Source: a virus. From it: DNA of 24,484 nt. Positions 1 through 6,149 of this stretch are shown here, piece by piece. The number at the start of each line of letters is the position of its first letter. Positions within the stretch are counted from its first letter, which is position 1. Below the pieces are notes generated by a model that ran no database searches, was not told the DNA's origin, and saw only the letters and a list, made by a program, of their open reading frames with translations. The translations under genes and the position numbers were made by a program. Location: IMG/VR virus record IMGVR_UViG_3300028895_000039, positions 1-24,484 of that record, one strand, 5' to 3'.

Positions 1-1
1 A

Positions 2-73
2 GTATTAACAATAGCATGTTCAGACAAACCACAGTTAGAACAATGTGTAAAATATCACAAGGAGGATCAATAA
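2..73 (+). CDS. C-terminal end of a small, possibly lipoprotein gene (partial)
   Basis: An open frame enters from the left edge and stops with TAA at 71-73, one base before the ATG of the next micro-gene. The 23 visible residues read VLTIACSDKPQLEQC and onwards. A hydrophobic stretch followed by Ala-Cys looks like the end of a lipoprotein signal peptide, although the -3 position (Thr) is not ideal for a lipobox. The other two frames give less natural endings. The start lies outside the window, so function cannot be assigned. A second small lipoprotein lies at 973-1140; together they could belong to a lysis or surface-modification set, but that is inference. Confidence 0.45.
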   Translation, partial: VLTIACSDKPQLEQCVKYHKEDQ

Positions 74-74
74 A

Positions 75-167
75 ATGCATCCACACGATATTTTAGGAAT
101 TATTTTAATTGTATTCATAATTGGATATGGCGCAGGTCTAATTAGATCTATAAAGAAAGAGGATTAA
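75..167 (+). CDS. 30-residue single-membrane-segment protein
   Basis: The ATG at 75 is preceded by a strong AAGGAGG-type ribosome binding site at about 59-65. The product begins MHPHDILGIILIVFIIGYG and ends in a charged KKED tail, so residues about 6-23 form one likely membrane helix with a basic/acidic C-terminal end. It sits between two other short reading frames with almost no spacing. No family is recognised. A lysis accessory (small holin-like) role is possible on size and topology only. The strong ribosome binding site and tight spacing are the main support for translation. Confidence 0.6.
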   Translation: MHPHDILGIILIVFIIGYGAGLIRSIKKED

Positions 168-170
168 CAG

Positions 171-251
171 ATGATTAGTTTAATATTATACATGGCTGGC
201 CCAATGTTAGTTACATACTTCTTATTAAAAAGATACAAGATTAAAAAATGA
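171..251 (+). CDS. 26-residue membrane micro-protein
   Basis: The ATG follows the previous stop by three bases, and the TGA overlaps the ATG of the next gene in an ATGA junction (248-251), which indicates translational coupling. AAAGAGGA at about 155-162 can serve as the ribosome binding site. The product starts MISLILYMAGPMLVTYFLL and ends in a Lys/Arg-rich tail: one membrane helix with a positively charged, presumably cytoplasmic, C terminus. No family is recognised. It may be a partner of the 30-residue protein just upstream. Confidence 0.55.
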   Translation: MISLILYMAGPMLVTYFLLKRYKIKK

Positions 252-751
252 AAGATTATAAAAACTACAGACCAAAGGTATCTTACAAGGGTACACCTAA
301 AAACCCAAGAGACACACTTGATAACATGAAGTTATGGACTACTTACGATGAGAAGTTGTCCTTTGAAGAAAATGCTCGGTTACACCATATGTTTAGAGTA
401 TTCATACAACAACAAAATCAAGCAAACTACCGCAAAGAAGGTTGGACACTTACATTCGATGAGTTTAAAGAAGCCTGGGACGATAAGTGGGACAACAGGG
501 GTCGTAAAAAAGGAACATATTGTTCAACACGAATTGATCAGACAAAACCTTGGACTGCTGACAACTATGTTGTAATGGTTCGCGGTGAAGTTTACGCTGA
601 TTGGTTTAGACGATTTGTTACACCAAAGGGTATATTTAAAGATATATCTGAAGCCGCTGATGCTTATAACTTATCAGTACCCGAGTTAAGAAAGATTAAA
701 GAAGAGAAACCAAATGAATTCTACTACACAAAAAAATCTAACACGATCTGA
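248..751 (+). CDS. Phage hypothetical protein with NUMOD/HNH-like DNA-binding features
   Basis: The protein has 167 residues and starts at an ATGA overlap with the preceding micro-gene. Two blocks are recognisable. Around residues 82-108, GRKKGTYCSTRIDQTKPW leading into TADNY resembles the Arg-Asp plus Asn stretch found in HNH/AP2-type phage proteins. The last 45 residues begin TPKGIFKDISEAADAYNLS and end PNEFYY. This resembles the modular C-terminal DNA-binding motif of homing-endonuclease-like proteins (NUMOD type: a Gly-Ile-Phe strand, then a helix-turn-helix-like EAA segment). I see no complete HNH or GIY-YIG catalytic motif, so a DNA-binding protein or a degenerate endonuclease relative is more likely than an active nuclease. 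Function is inferred from motif memory only. Confidence 0.8.
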   Translation: MKDYKNYRPKVSYKGTPKNPRDTLDNMKLWTTYDEKLSFEENARLHHMFRVFIQQQNQANYRKEGWTLTFDEFKEAWDDKWDNRGRKKGTYCSTRIDQTKPWTADNYVVMVRGEVYADWFRRFVTPKGIFKDISEAADAYNLSVPELRKIKEEKPNEFYYTKKSNTI

Positions 752-758
752 ACAAAAG

Positions 759-980
759 ATGGATTATAAAATAATAAACGGCAACAACATAGATGTATTA
801 AAGCAGGAGCGTAAGACAATGATCACTGATGCTTTTAGAAACTTTGTTAGAACTAATCACGCTGTTCAAGCAAAAATACTCGAAGTAGAAGCTAATAAAC
901 TTAGTAGAGCTCTACACCTTACAATTAACGAAGTAAATGAACTAAAAGAAACTGTTCAAAAAATTAAGGAACATGATTAA
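759..980 (+). CDS. Small helical hypothetical protein
   Basis: This short charged, mostly helical protein ends in an amphipathic segment (INEVNELKETVQKIKEHD) that looks like a coiled coil. The start is uncertain. ATG 714 would overlap the previous gene by 38 nt; ATG 759 gives 73 residues; ATG 819 gives 53 residues and has the best ribosome binding site (AGGAG at 805-809, nine bases upstream). I list 759 as the middle choice because codons between 759 and 819 look coding, but 819 is a serious alternative. The last eight bases overlap the start of the lipoprotein gene at 973. No family is recognised. Confidence 0.65.
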   Translation: MDYKIINGNNIDVLKQERKTMITDAFRNFVRTNHAVQAKILEVEANKLSRALHLTINEVNELKETVQKIKEHD

Positions 981-1140
981 GCTACTACCAATACTTCTTT
1001 TAACAGGTTGTGCTACAATATACGATAACGCTGATCCTTGTCAAAAACCTATTCATCCAAATTGGTGTGGTTCCGCAAAAGAGTCTGTTATAATTATTAT
1101 TGATAAGAAACAGTACAAAGGTAAATATTATAGACAATAA
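973..1140 (+). CDS. Small lipoprotein (55 residues)
   Basis: The product begins MIKLLPILLLTGCATIYD. It has a short basic N terminus, a hydrophobic core and a clear lipobox Leu-Thr-Gly-Cys with Cys13 as the lipidated residue. The mature part is about 43 residues with two more cysteines (Cys23, Cys32) and a basic, Tyr-rich C terminus. It would be exported and lipidated in the cell envelope of a Gram-negative host. The start overlaps the upstream gene by eight bases and AAGGA lies very close, so coupling is likely. Size and topology fit an outer-membrane spanin (Rz1-like) or an exclusion lipoprotein. It is not Pro-rich like Rz1, so the role stays open. Confidence 0.75.
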   Translation: MIKLLPILLLTGCATIYDNADPCQKPIHPNWCGSAKESVIIIIDKKQYKGKYYRQ

Positions 1141-1226
1141 GACATATTATTGTTTCCTTATAAATTTTTTTAAATTGATATTATAAAAATATAAACTCCT
1201 AACTATTTTTGAATAGTTAACAACTT
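1141..1226 (+). repeat. AT-rich non-coding stretch with a small perfect hairpin
   Basis: No gene is visible here. The first 60 bases are strongly AT-rich. Positions 1201-1218 form a perfect 7-bp inverted repeat (AACTATT, loop TTTG, AATAGTT) just upstream of the terminator. I looked for sigma-70-type -35/-10 pairs and found none with proper spacing. Confidence 0.5.
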
Positions 1227-1263
1227 AGCCCTAAGTTACTCCAATTGCTTAGGGCTTTTTTTT
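1227..1263 (+). terminator. Rho-independent terminator
   Basis: The stem AGCCCTAAG / CTTAGGGCT (9 bp, 1227-1235 with 1248-1256) encloses a 12-base loop and runs into a stretch of eight T (1256-1263). It ends the early-positioned small-gene block after the lipoprotein gene. A late-promoter-like box begins only four bases further on. Confidence 0.9.
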
Positions 1264-1266
1264 GCA

Positions 1267-1279
1267 CTAAATATTAGTT
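1267..1279 (+). promoter_or_regulatory. T4-like late promoter candidate for the STAS gene
   Basis: CTAAATATTAGTT lies between the terminator and the ATG at 1298. It matches the other boxes of this window (T-A-A-A-T-A core, then an AT-rich element containing TTA) and resembles the T4 late consensus TATAAATA. The predicted start of transcription would be about 1280, giving a leader of under 20 bases with AAGGA at 1286-1290. This is inferred from position and similarity; no downstream or -35 element was expected or seen. Confidence 0.55.
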
Positions 1280-1297
1280 CAGAAATAAGGAACTATA

Positions 1298-1681
1298 ATG
1301 CCGTGTTCATTACAACAAACAAAACAATGTATATGTCTTGGATGTGACGAGAGTTTCCGCACATTAATGCCTAATCTTGTTATTAAAGAAATACTAGAAG
1401 AAAAAACTGTTAAAATCGATATTAATAATCATTTTACTTTTGGAACATCAACCGAATTCTTAGATCTTGGTAAACAATGCTTCTTTAACAACACACTAAG
1501 ACACATAATAATTGACATGAGACATATTGAATTAGTATCACAAATTGATAGTTCTGCATTAGGTATGTTGATGTTATTACATGAAAAAGCCCCTAACGCT
1601 AAGTTTGAATTTCTAAACATGTCTAGCCAGATACAAAAAATATTCGAAATAACACGATTAGAAGAACGACTTAAACAATAG
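1298..1681 (+). CDS. STAS-domain protein (anti-sigma-factor-antagonist-like)
   Basis: The protein has 127 residues. Residues about 24-127 form a complete STAS domain: strands VIKEILEEKTVKIDI, a helix TSTEFLDLGKQCF, the strand HIIIDMRHI, then the signature VSQIDSSALGMLMLLHE, the strand KFEFLNMS, and a closing helix. The Asp84-Ser85-Ser86 motif is the site phosphorylated by anti-sigma kinases in SpoIIAA-type antagonists; it is intact. The sequence resembles the proteobacterial HsbA-like group more than Bacillus SpoIIAA. Residues 1-23 are an extra N-terminal segment with four cysteines (3, 11, 13, 16). AAGGA at 1286-1290 supports the ATG at 1298, although Met24 could start a bare STAS domain. 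The gene has its own candidate late promoter. A role in titrating a host anti-sigma factor or phosphorelay is inference. Confidence 0.88.
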   Translation: MPCSLQQTKQCICLGCDESFRTLMPNLVIKEILEEKTVKIDINNHFTFGTSTEFLDLGKQCFFNNTLRHIIIDMRHIELVSQIDSSALGMLMLLHEKAPNAKFEFLNMSSQIQKIFEITRLEERLKQ

Positions 1682-1706
1682 TTAAAACTGCTTCTGTACA
1701 ATTTAT

Positions 1707-1720
1707 CATAAATACATTAC
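1707..1720 (+). promoter_or_regulatory. T4-like late promoter candidate for the terminase block
   Basis: CATAAATACATTAC is seven of eight identical to the T4 late box TATAAATA and is followed by an AT-rich element as in T4. It lies in a 53-base gap. Transcription would begin near 1720, directly before AGGAG at 1721-1725 and the ATG at 1735, leaving a very short leader. Confidence 0.65.
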
Positions 1721-1734
1721 AGGAGATTAAACCT

Positions 1735-1947
1735 ATGGCTGAACAATCTAAGGATAACAAACCCGAAGTGGAAGAAATTGATTATGTTGATTTCACCAAC
1801 AATTTATTTTTAACTCCTGTTGGTGTAAGAAACATATTAGAGTCGCTTGAGTACGAAGATGATGATGTTACAACATTGTGGGCATTAGATGATCATCTTA
1901 AAGAAATAGCTAAAAATAGCGAGAAACAGCAACAAGATGTCAAGTAA
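1735..1947 (+). CDS. Small acidic hypothetical protein
   Basis: This 70-residue, strongly acidic protein has runs such as EVEEIDYVDF and LEYEDDDVTTLW and a Lys/Gln-rich C terminus. Its ribosome binding site, AGGAGA at 1721-1726, is well spaced. It is the first gene of the packaging block and overlaps the next gene by 11 bases, so the two are probably co-translated. No domain is recognised. Its position next to the small terminase suggests a packaging accessory, but nothing in the sequence proves it. Confidence 0.75.
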   Translation: MAEQSKDNKPEVEEIDYVDFTNNLFLTPVGVRNILESLEYEDDDVTTLWALDDHLKEIAKNSEKQQQDVK

Positions 1948-2257
1948 AAACTTTAATGGTGGTGTTAGATATGCTGATTGGTTAAAGACTTTAACTCCAG
2001 CTGAACGACAAGATCATTTACTTGAACGAGCACAACGCAGATCTAACAAACAAATGATGGAAGATATTAAAGGACATAATGCTCCTTACTGGGTTGCTGG
2101 ACTTAATAATGCCGCTGTTATACTTCTACAAAAAGCAATTACTGAAGGTGATGTTCAAGCATTTACCGCAGTATGGGATCGCATAGTAGGTAAGCCAAAA
2201 GAAGAAATACAAGTAGATGCAGAAACTCCTTTACCATGGAACGATGACCTTGACTGA
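1937..2257 (+). CDS. terS: Terminase small subunit (putative)
   Basis: The protein has 106 residues. The central segment WVAGLNNAAVILLQKAITEG, followed by a DVQAFTAVWDRIVGKPKEE stretch, is typical of phage small terminase subunits, where a helical core ends in a D-R-(I/L)-V-G-K-P motif. The N-terminal basic helices (ERAQRRSNKQ) could bind DNA at the packaging start site. Small terminases assemble as rings and present phage DNA to the large subunit; the gene's position two genes upstream of the large subunit agrees. Family assignment rests on the motif and context, not on a search. Confidence 0.75.
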   Translation: MSSKNFNGGVRYADWLKTLTPAERQDHLLERAQRRSNKQMMEDIKGHNAPYWVAGLNNAAVILLQKAITEGDVQAFTAVWDRIVGKPKEEIQVDAETPLPWNDDLD

Positions 2258-2444
2258 CAAAAATAAAACGGTTAATGTAGAAGTTACATTTAGTGAATTT
2301 GATCAACAGCTTATCATGGATGAGATTGGATCTGAAGCAGATGTTGAATCACTAATATATAATGTAGGTCTACAAGTTGTATCAGTATGTTATGTAGAGT
2401 TAAAGAAAGAACAACAAGAAAGATTTAAAAACTTTAGAAAGTAA
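2244..2444 (+). CDS. Hypothetical protein in the terminase block
   Basis: From ATG 2244 the product is 66 residues (MTLTDKNKTVNVEVTFSEFD and onwards), with one beta-rich part and a helical, Lys/Glu-rich C terminus. ATG 2217 would add nine residues but overlap the small terminase gene by 41 bases; I prefer 2244, which overlaps by 14. Neither start has a convincing Shine-Dalgarno, so translation is probably coupled to the gene before it. The stop lies one base before the endonuclease gene. No family is recognised. Confidence 0.65.
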   Translation: MTLTDKNKTVNVEVTFSEFDQQLIMDEIGSEADVESLIYNVGLQVVSVCYVELKKEQQERFKNFRK

Positions 2445-2445
2445 T

Positions 2446-2760
2446 ATGTATAGATCTAAATTCGAAAAACAAGTAGCAAAGAAGTTACACAAAGCAGACT
2501 ATGAACCTTACAGTCTACCTTTTGTGACACACCATACATATACACCTGACTTTGTTGATGGTAATAAAGTGTATGAAGCTAAAGGTTTCTTCAGAACTGG
2601 TGATATTAAAAAGTATCTCGCTATTAGGGACGAATTAATTAATCAAGGTAAAGAATTTATATTTGTGTTACAGGTGCCTAACAAGCCAGTAAGAAAAGGT
2701 GCTAAACTCACTATGGCAAAGTGGTGTGAGAAAAATAATATACAATGGATAACTGTATAA
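2446..2760 (+). CDS. Endonuclease I, T7 gp3-like Holliday-junction resolvase
   Basis: The protein has 104 residues. The motifs HTYTPDF (residues 30-36) and YEAKG (43-47), followed by a basic KK helix and a terminal WCEKNNIQW, match the T7 endonuclease I family. The expected catalytic set is present: Glu7, Asp35, Glu44 and Lys46, as in a PD-(D/E)XK-type nuclease. T7 gp3 is about 149 residues, so this is a compact version whose N-terminal dimer-swap region seems short. The enzyme resolves branched DNA so that replicated DNA can be packaged. It abuts the large terminase gene (TAA directly followed by GTG), which suggests that it works with the packaging motor. Confidence 0.88.
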   Translation: MYRSKFEKQVAKKLHKADYEPYSLPFVTHHTYTPDFVDGNKVYEAKGFFRTGDIKKYLAIRDELINQGKEFIFVLQVPNKPVRKGAKLTMAKWCEKNNIQWITV

Positions 2761-4044
2761 GTGCCATTAAGTGAAGCGCAAAAACAAGTCGCTAAAAGTA
2801 ACAAGCGATTTAGAGTTTTAATTACAGGTAGACGATTTGGTAAGACTACATTATCAATTCATCAACTATGTAAATTTGCTCACATGCCAAATCAAGAAGT
2901 ATGGTATGTTGCACCGTCTTACAGAATGGCCAAAGGCATTGTGTGGCGTAAACTTAAAAAGAAATTACAATCCTTACATTGGATTGAGAAAGCAAATGAA
3001 TCAGAACTAACTATCGAATTAAAGAGCGGTAGTCGTATCTGCTTAAAAGGAGCAGACAACTATGATTCATTACGAGGAGTTGGTATCGACTTCCTCATTA
3101 TTGACGAGTTTGCTGATGTTGATCCATTGGCATTCTACGAGGTGTTAAGACCTACACTGTCTGACACAAACGGTCAAGCATTGTTTGTAGGCACACCTAA
3201 AGGCACAGGCAATTGGAGTTATGACCTGTTTCATATGTTCAAGGACGACCCTACAAACTGGGACAGCTTTACCTTTACAACATTAGAAGGTGGATTTGTT
3301 TCAGAAGAAGAGCTACAATCAGCTCGTGAACTATTAGATGAGAGAACATTTAAACAAGAGTATGAAGCATCATTTGAAACAACATCTAATAGAGTGTGGT
3401 ACAACTTTAATAGAGATACACATGTGAAAGAATACGAGTTACCAGATGCTGTTCAGAAGTCTAAAACAGAAATGTGGAACAAACTTCGTGATGTACCAGA
3501 TGTTATATATGTAGGCATGGACTTTAACATCGATCCTATGTCAGCAGTTATATTCGCTAGACATAAAGATACAATTCATGTTATAGATGAAATAGAAATA
3601 TTTGGATCTAACACAGATGAAATGGTTGAGGAACTAAAGAATAGATACCCAACTCAAAAAATTACAGTATTTCCAGACCCAGCGTCTAGACAAAGAAAGA
3701 CTAGTGCTGGTGGTCTAACAGATTTAAAGATTTTACAAAATGCAAAGTTCGCAGTTAAAGCACCTAACAGTCATAACCCAATTAGGGATGGTGTTAATGC
3801 AGTTAACGGTAAACTTAAGAATGCAAATGGCGATGTTACAATGTATGTTGACCCTAAATGTCGCCGGTTAATAGAGTGTTTAGAAAAGCACAGTTATAAA
3901 GAAGGTACTACCATTCCAGAAAAGGATAAAGGGTATGACCACTTAGCAGATGCAATGCGATACTATATTGATTATGAGTTTCCAGTACGCCGCATCACAG
4001 AAAAACAAGCACCTCAGCGTTGGGGTCACAGCATCGGAGCATAA
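2761..4044 (+). CDS. terL: Terminase large subunit
   Basis: The protein has 427 residues and both terminase domains. ATPase: Walker A GRRFGKTT (23-30), Walker B FLIIDE (111-116), coupling motif GTP (144-146). Nuclease (RNase H fold): GMDFNIDP with Asp254, FPDPASRQRK near residue 300, and GYDHLADAMRYY with Asp393 and Asp397. It cuts and translocates DNA into the prohead through the portal. The start is GTG, directly after the stop of the endonuclease gene. The first internal Met (residue 42) lies beyond Walker A, so GTG must be right or the gene would be broken. There is no obvious Shine-Dalgarno, which again suggests coupling. GGAG near its 3' end (4036-4039) is the ribosome binding site of the portal gene. 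Confidence 0.97.
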   Translation: MPLSEAQKQVAKSNKRFRVLITGRRFGKTTLSIHQLCKFAHMPNQEVWYVAPSYRMAKGIVWRKLKKKLQSLHWIEKANESELTIELKSGSRICLKGADNYDSLRGVGIDFLIIDEFADVDPLAFYEVLRPTLSDTNGQALFVGTPKGTGNWSYDLFHMFKDDPTNWDSFTFTTLEGGFVSEEELQSARELLDERTFKQEYEASFETTSNRVWYNFNRDTHVKEYELPDAVQKSKTEMWNKLRDVPDVIYVGMDFNIDPMSAVIFARHKDTIHVIDEIEIFGSNTDEMVEELKNRYPTQKITVFPDPASRQRKTSAGGLTDLKILQNAKFAVKAPNSHNPIRDGVNAVNGKLKNANGDVTMYVDPKCRRLIECLEKHSYKEGTTIPEKDKGYDHLADAMRYYIDYEFPVRRITEKQAPQRWGHSIGA

Positions 4045-4047
4045 ACA

Positions 4048-5382
4048 ATGTCAAAAGAATTATATAAACGAGTAACTGCTAAAAACCCTGTGTATGAAGA
4101 CTACTCTAGTCAATGGCAGTATCTTTTAGAATCATATATGGGTGGTAAAATGTATCGTGATGGACAATACTTAACCCGTTATCAATTAGAAGATGATAAT
4201 GAATACACTGCACGACTATTATCAACACACTTAGACAATCATTGTCAGTCTGTTGTTAGTGTTTACAACTCATTCTTATTCCGCGAAAACCCTAAACGAG
4301 ATTTCGGACAGTTAGAGAATTTACCTGAAACAGAAGCATTCCTTAAAGATGCTGACTTAGAAGGTCGTACACTTAATAACTTTATGAAAGAAGTTAGCAC
4401 ATGGTCTTCAGTATACGGACACTGTTGGGTAATGGTAGTTAAACCAGCTACTAACGCAAATACAAGAGCAGATGAACTACAACAAGAAGTTAGACCTTAC
4501 ATTGGTTTAATGTCACCACTAACTGTATTAGATTGGGAATATGTTAGACAGCCTAATGGTGTATTCAACTTAACTTACTTTAAGTACATTGAAACAACGG
4601 CTGGTAACATACAAACTATTAAAGAATGGACTCCAGAAGTTATTATCACTTATGTATTAGACACAGACAAAGAAGTAGTTACAGAAACAATAGAAGAAGT
4701 TAACGGAATTAACAAAATCCCAGCAGTATTAGCTTACAACAAACGATCTATTACACGCGGTGTAGGATTGTCGGACATAAATGATATTGCTGATGCTCAG
4801 CGTTACATATATAACTGTAACAGTGAAATTGAACAATCAGTTAGACTTGAATCACATCCATCATTAGTTAAAACATCAGACACAGAAGCTGGTATTGGTG
4901 CTGGTTCATTAATACACATGCCTGAACATTTGGATCCAGGACTTAAACCATATGTATTAGACTTTGATGGCGCATCGGTACAATCAATTCTTAATACTAT
5001 TGATAATGTAACTGAAAGTATTGATAAAATGGCTAACACTGGATCAGTTCGTGCAACTGAAGGTAAAGTGTTAAGCGGTGTTGCAATGCAAACTGAATTT
5101 CAATTATTAAATGCTAGACTGTCTGAAAAAGCAGATAACTTAGAACTAGCAGAAGAACAAATATGGCGTTTATTCGCTATGTATCTTGATAAAGCATGGG
5201 ATGGTGAAGTAGAGTATCCTGGCTCATTTAACATACAAGATACACACAACGAGTTCGCACAATTAGTTTCGGCTAATAGTGCAACAGAGAATCCTCAGGT
5301 GAAACAAGTAATTAACTCTAAGTTAGTAGAATTACTTGGTGAAGATCCTGAAGAAGTTTTAGCAAATAACCAAATTGACTAA
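4048..5382 (+). CDS. Portal protein
   Basis: The protein has 444 residues, a normal length for a siphovirus portal. It begins with a helical clip/wing region (YSSQWQYLLESYMGGKMYRDG), has the central beta-rich segment containing RPYIGLMSPLTVLDWEYV, and ends with long helices (TESIDKMANTGSVRATEG, then SGVAMQTEFQLLNARLSEKA) of the stem and crown, where portals carry the GxAM/K signature. Portals form the dodecameric ring at one capsid vertex through which DNA enters and leaves and to which the tail joins. It directly follows the large terminase and precedes scaffold and capsid genes, the expected order. Confidence 0.92.
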   Translation: MSKELYKRVTAKNPVYEDYSSQWQYLLESYMGGKMYRDGQYLTRYQLEDDNEYTARLLSTHLDNHCQSVVSVYNSFLFRENPKRDFGQLENLPETEAFLKDADLEGRTLNNFMKEVSTWSSVYGHCWVMVVKPATNANTRADELQQEVRPYIGLMSPLTVLDWEYVRQPNGVFNLTYFKYIETTAGNIQTIKEWTPEVIITYVLDTDKEVVTETIEEVNGINKIPAVLAYNKRSITRGVGLSDINDIADAQRYIYNCNSEIEQSVRLESHPSLVKTSDTEAGIGAGSLIHMPEHLDPGLKPYVLDFDGASVQSILNTIDNVTESIDKMANTGSVRATEGKVLSGVAMQTEFQLLNARLSEKADNLELAEEQIWRLFAMYLDKAWDGEVEYPGSFNIQDTHNEFAQLVSANSATENPQVKQVINSKLVELLGEDPEEVLANNQID

Positions 5383-5387
5383 AATCA

Positions 5388-5401
5388 AATAAATACAATT
5401 A
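5388..5401 (+). promoter_or_regulatory. T4-like late promoter candidate for the capsid block
   Basis: AATAAATACAATTA in the 40-base gap after the portal stop is the same box as at 1707-1720, with TAAATAC followed by an A/T element. It would start transcription near 5402, just upstream of the GAGG-containing ribosome binding site and the scaffold ATG at 5423. A separate promoter here would allow far more capsid than terminase protein. Confidence 0.65.
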
Positions 5402-5422
5402 CTCAAAAGAGGCGAGGTAACA

Positions 5423-6118
5423 ATGACCGAAGAAACAAACATTGGCAATGATGGAGTAACTGAGACTCCTGCTAAAAACGATACTCAGGCTACAGCTAAC
5501 GAAGAAGTTAAAACATATACACAAGAAGAAGTTGATGCTATGATGGCTCGTACAAGATCAAGTACAGAGCATAAAACAGCTAAACGATATAGTGCATATG
5601 AAGAACTTGGTGATTTAGAAGAACTACGCGAACTTAAAGCATCTGCTGAAAAGGCCAAACAGAAGAAGCAAATTGAGAAAGGCGAGTTTGAAAAAACATT
5701 ACAAGAGTTAGCACAAAAGAAAGACTCACAAATTTCTAAGTTACAACAAGAAATAACTGAGTACAAAGTTAACACACCTTTAGTTAATGCGGCAGCAAAG
5801 TATAAGTCAGTTAATCCTGAACAAGTACGCGACTTGCTTATTAACAAAGTTAAAGTAGGTGATACTGGTGTTGAAGTAATTGGAGATGACGGCAGCGTTC
5901 GTTATAATGATGAAGGCAAGCCGTTTGCGGTTGATGACCTAGTGCGAGAATTCCTAGATTCGAATCCGCATTTTGTTCAACCTACTCCAAGCACAACTAA
6001 CACACAGAGTAGTCACAGTTCGAAGGTGGGTGAACTTGATATTACTAAACTGGATATGAATGATCCAGAACACCGTAAGATGTATGCGGAATACCGCAAA
6101 ACACACGGTATAGCCTAA
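5423..6118 (+). CDS. Capsid scaffolding protein
   Basis: This 231-residue protein is rich in Lys, Glu and Gln. An acidic, Thr-rich N terminus leads to a long coiled coil at about residues 60-120 (EELRELKASAEKAKQ and onwards through LQELAQKKDSQISKLQ). A compact C terminus ends MYAEYRKTHGIA, the typical coat-binding end. Scaffold proteins guide capsid assembly and then leave the head. Its position directly before the major capsid gene and its composition make the call secure even without a search. No protease domain is seen here or in the neighbouring genes, so scaffold release without cleavage, or cleavage by a protease coded elsewhere, must be assumed. Confidence 0.88.
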   Translation: MTEETNIGNDGVTETPAKNDTQATANEEVKTYTQEEVDAMMARTRSSTEHKTAKRYSAYEELGDLEELRELKASAEKAKQKKQIEKGEFEKTLQELAQKKDSQISKLQQEITEYKVNTPLVNAAAKYKSVNPEQVRDLLINKVKVGDTGVEVIGDDGSVRYNDEGKPFAVDDLVREFLDSNPHFVQPTPSTTNTQSSHSSKVGELDITKLDMNDPEHRKMYAEYRKTHGIA

Positions 6119-6149
6119 CAGAATATTATTTTTAAGAGGAGATATTACA

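Noticed and set aside
1119-1131. TAAATATTATA match at the end of the lipoprotein gene
   Set aside because: It is in coding sequence, and transcription from it would meet the terminator at 1227 with no gene between.
1141-1226. Host-type sigma-70 promoter in the AT-rich stretch
   Set aside because: TTGATA at 1175-1180 and TATAAA at 1190-1195 are only nine bases apart, and no other pair has 16-18 base spacing.
4803-5039. Reverse-strand open frames across the window (for example 4803-5039, 5485-5847, 9452-9982, 22977-23273)
   Set aside because: They lie opposite well-supported + strand genes, have Ser/Cys-rich or otherwise unnatural composition, and lack ribosome binding sites. They are reverse-complement shadows.
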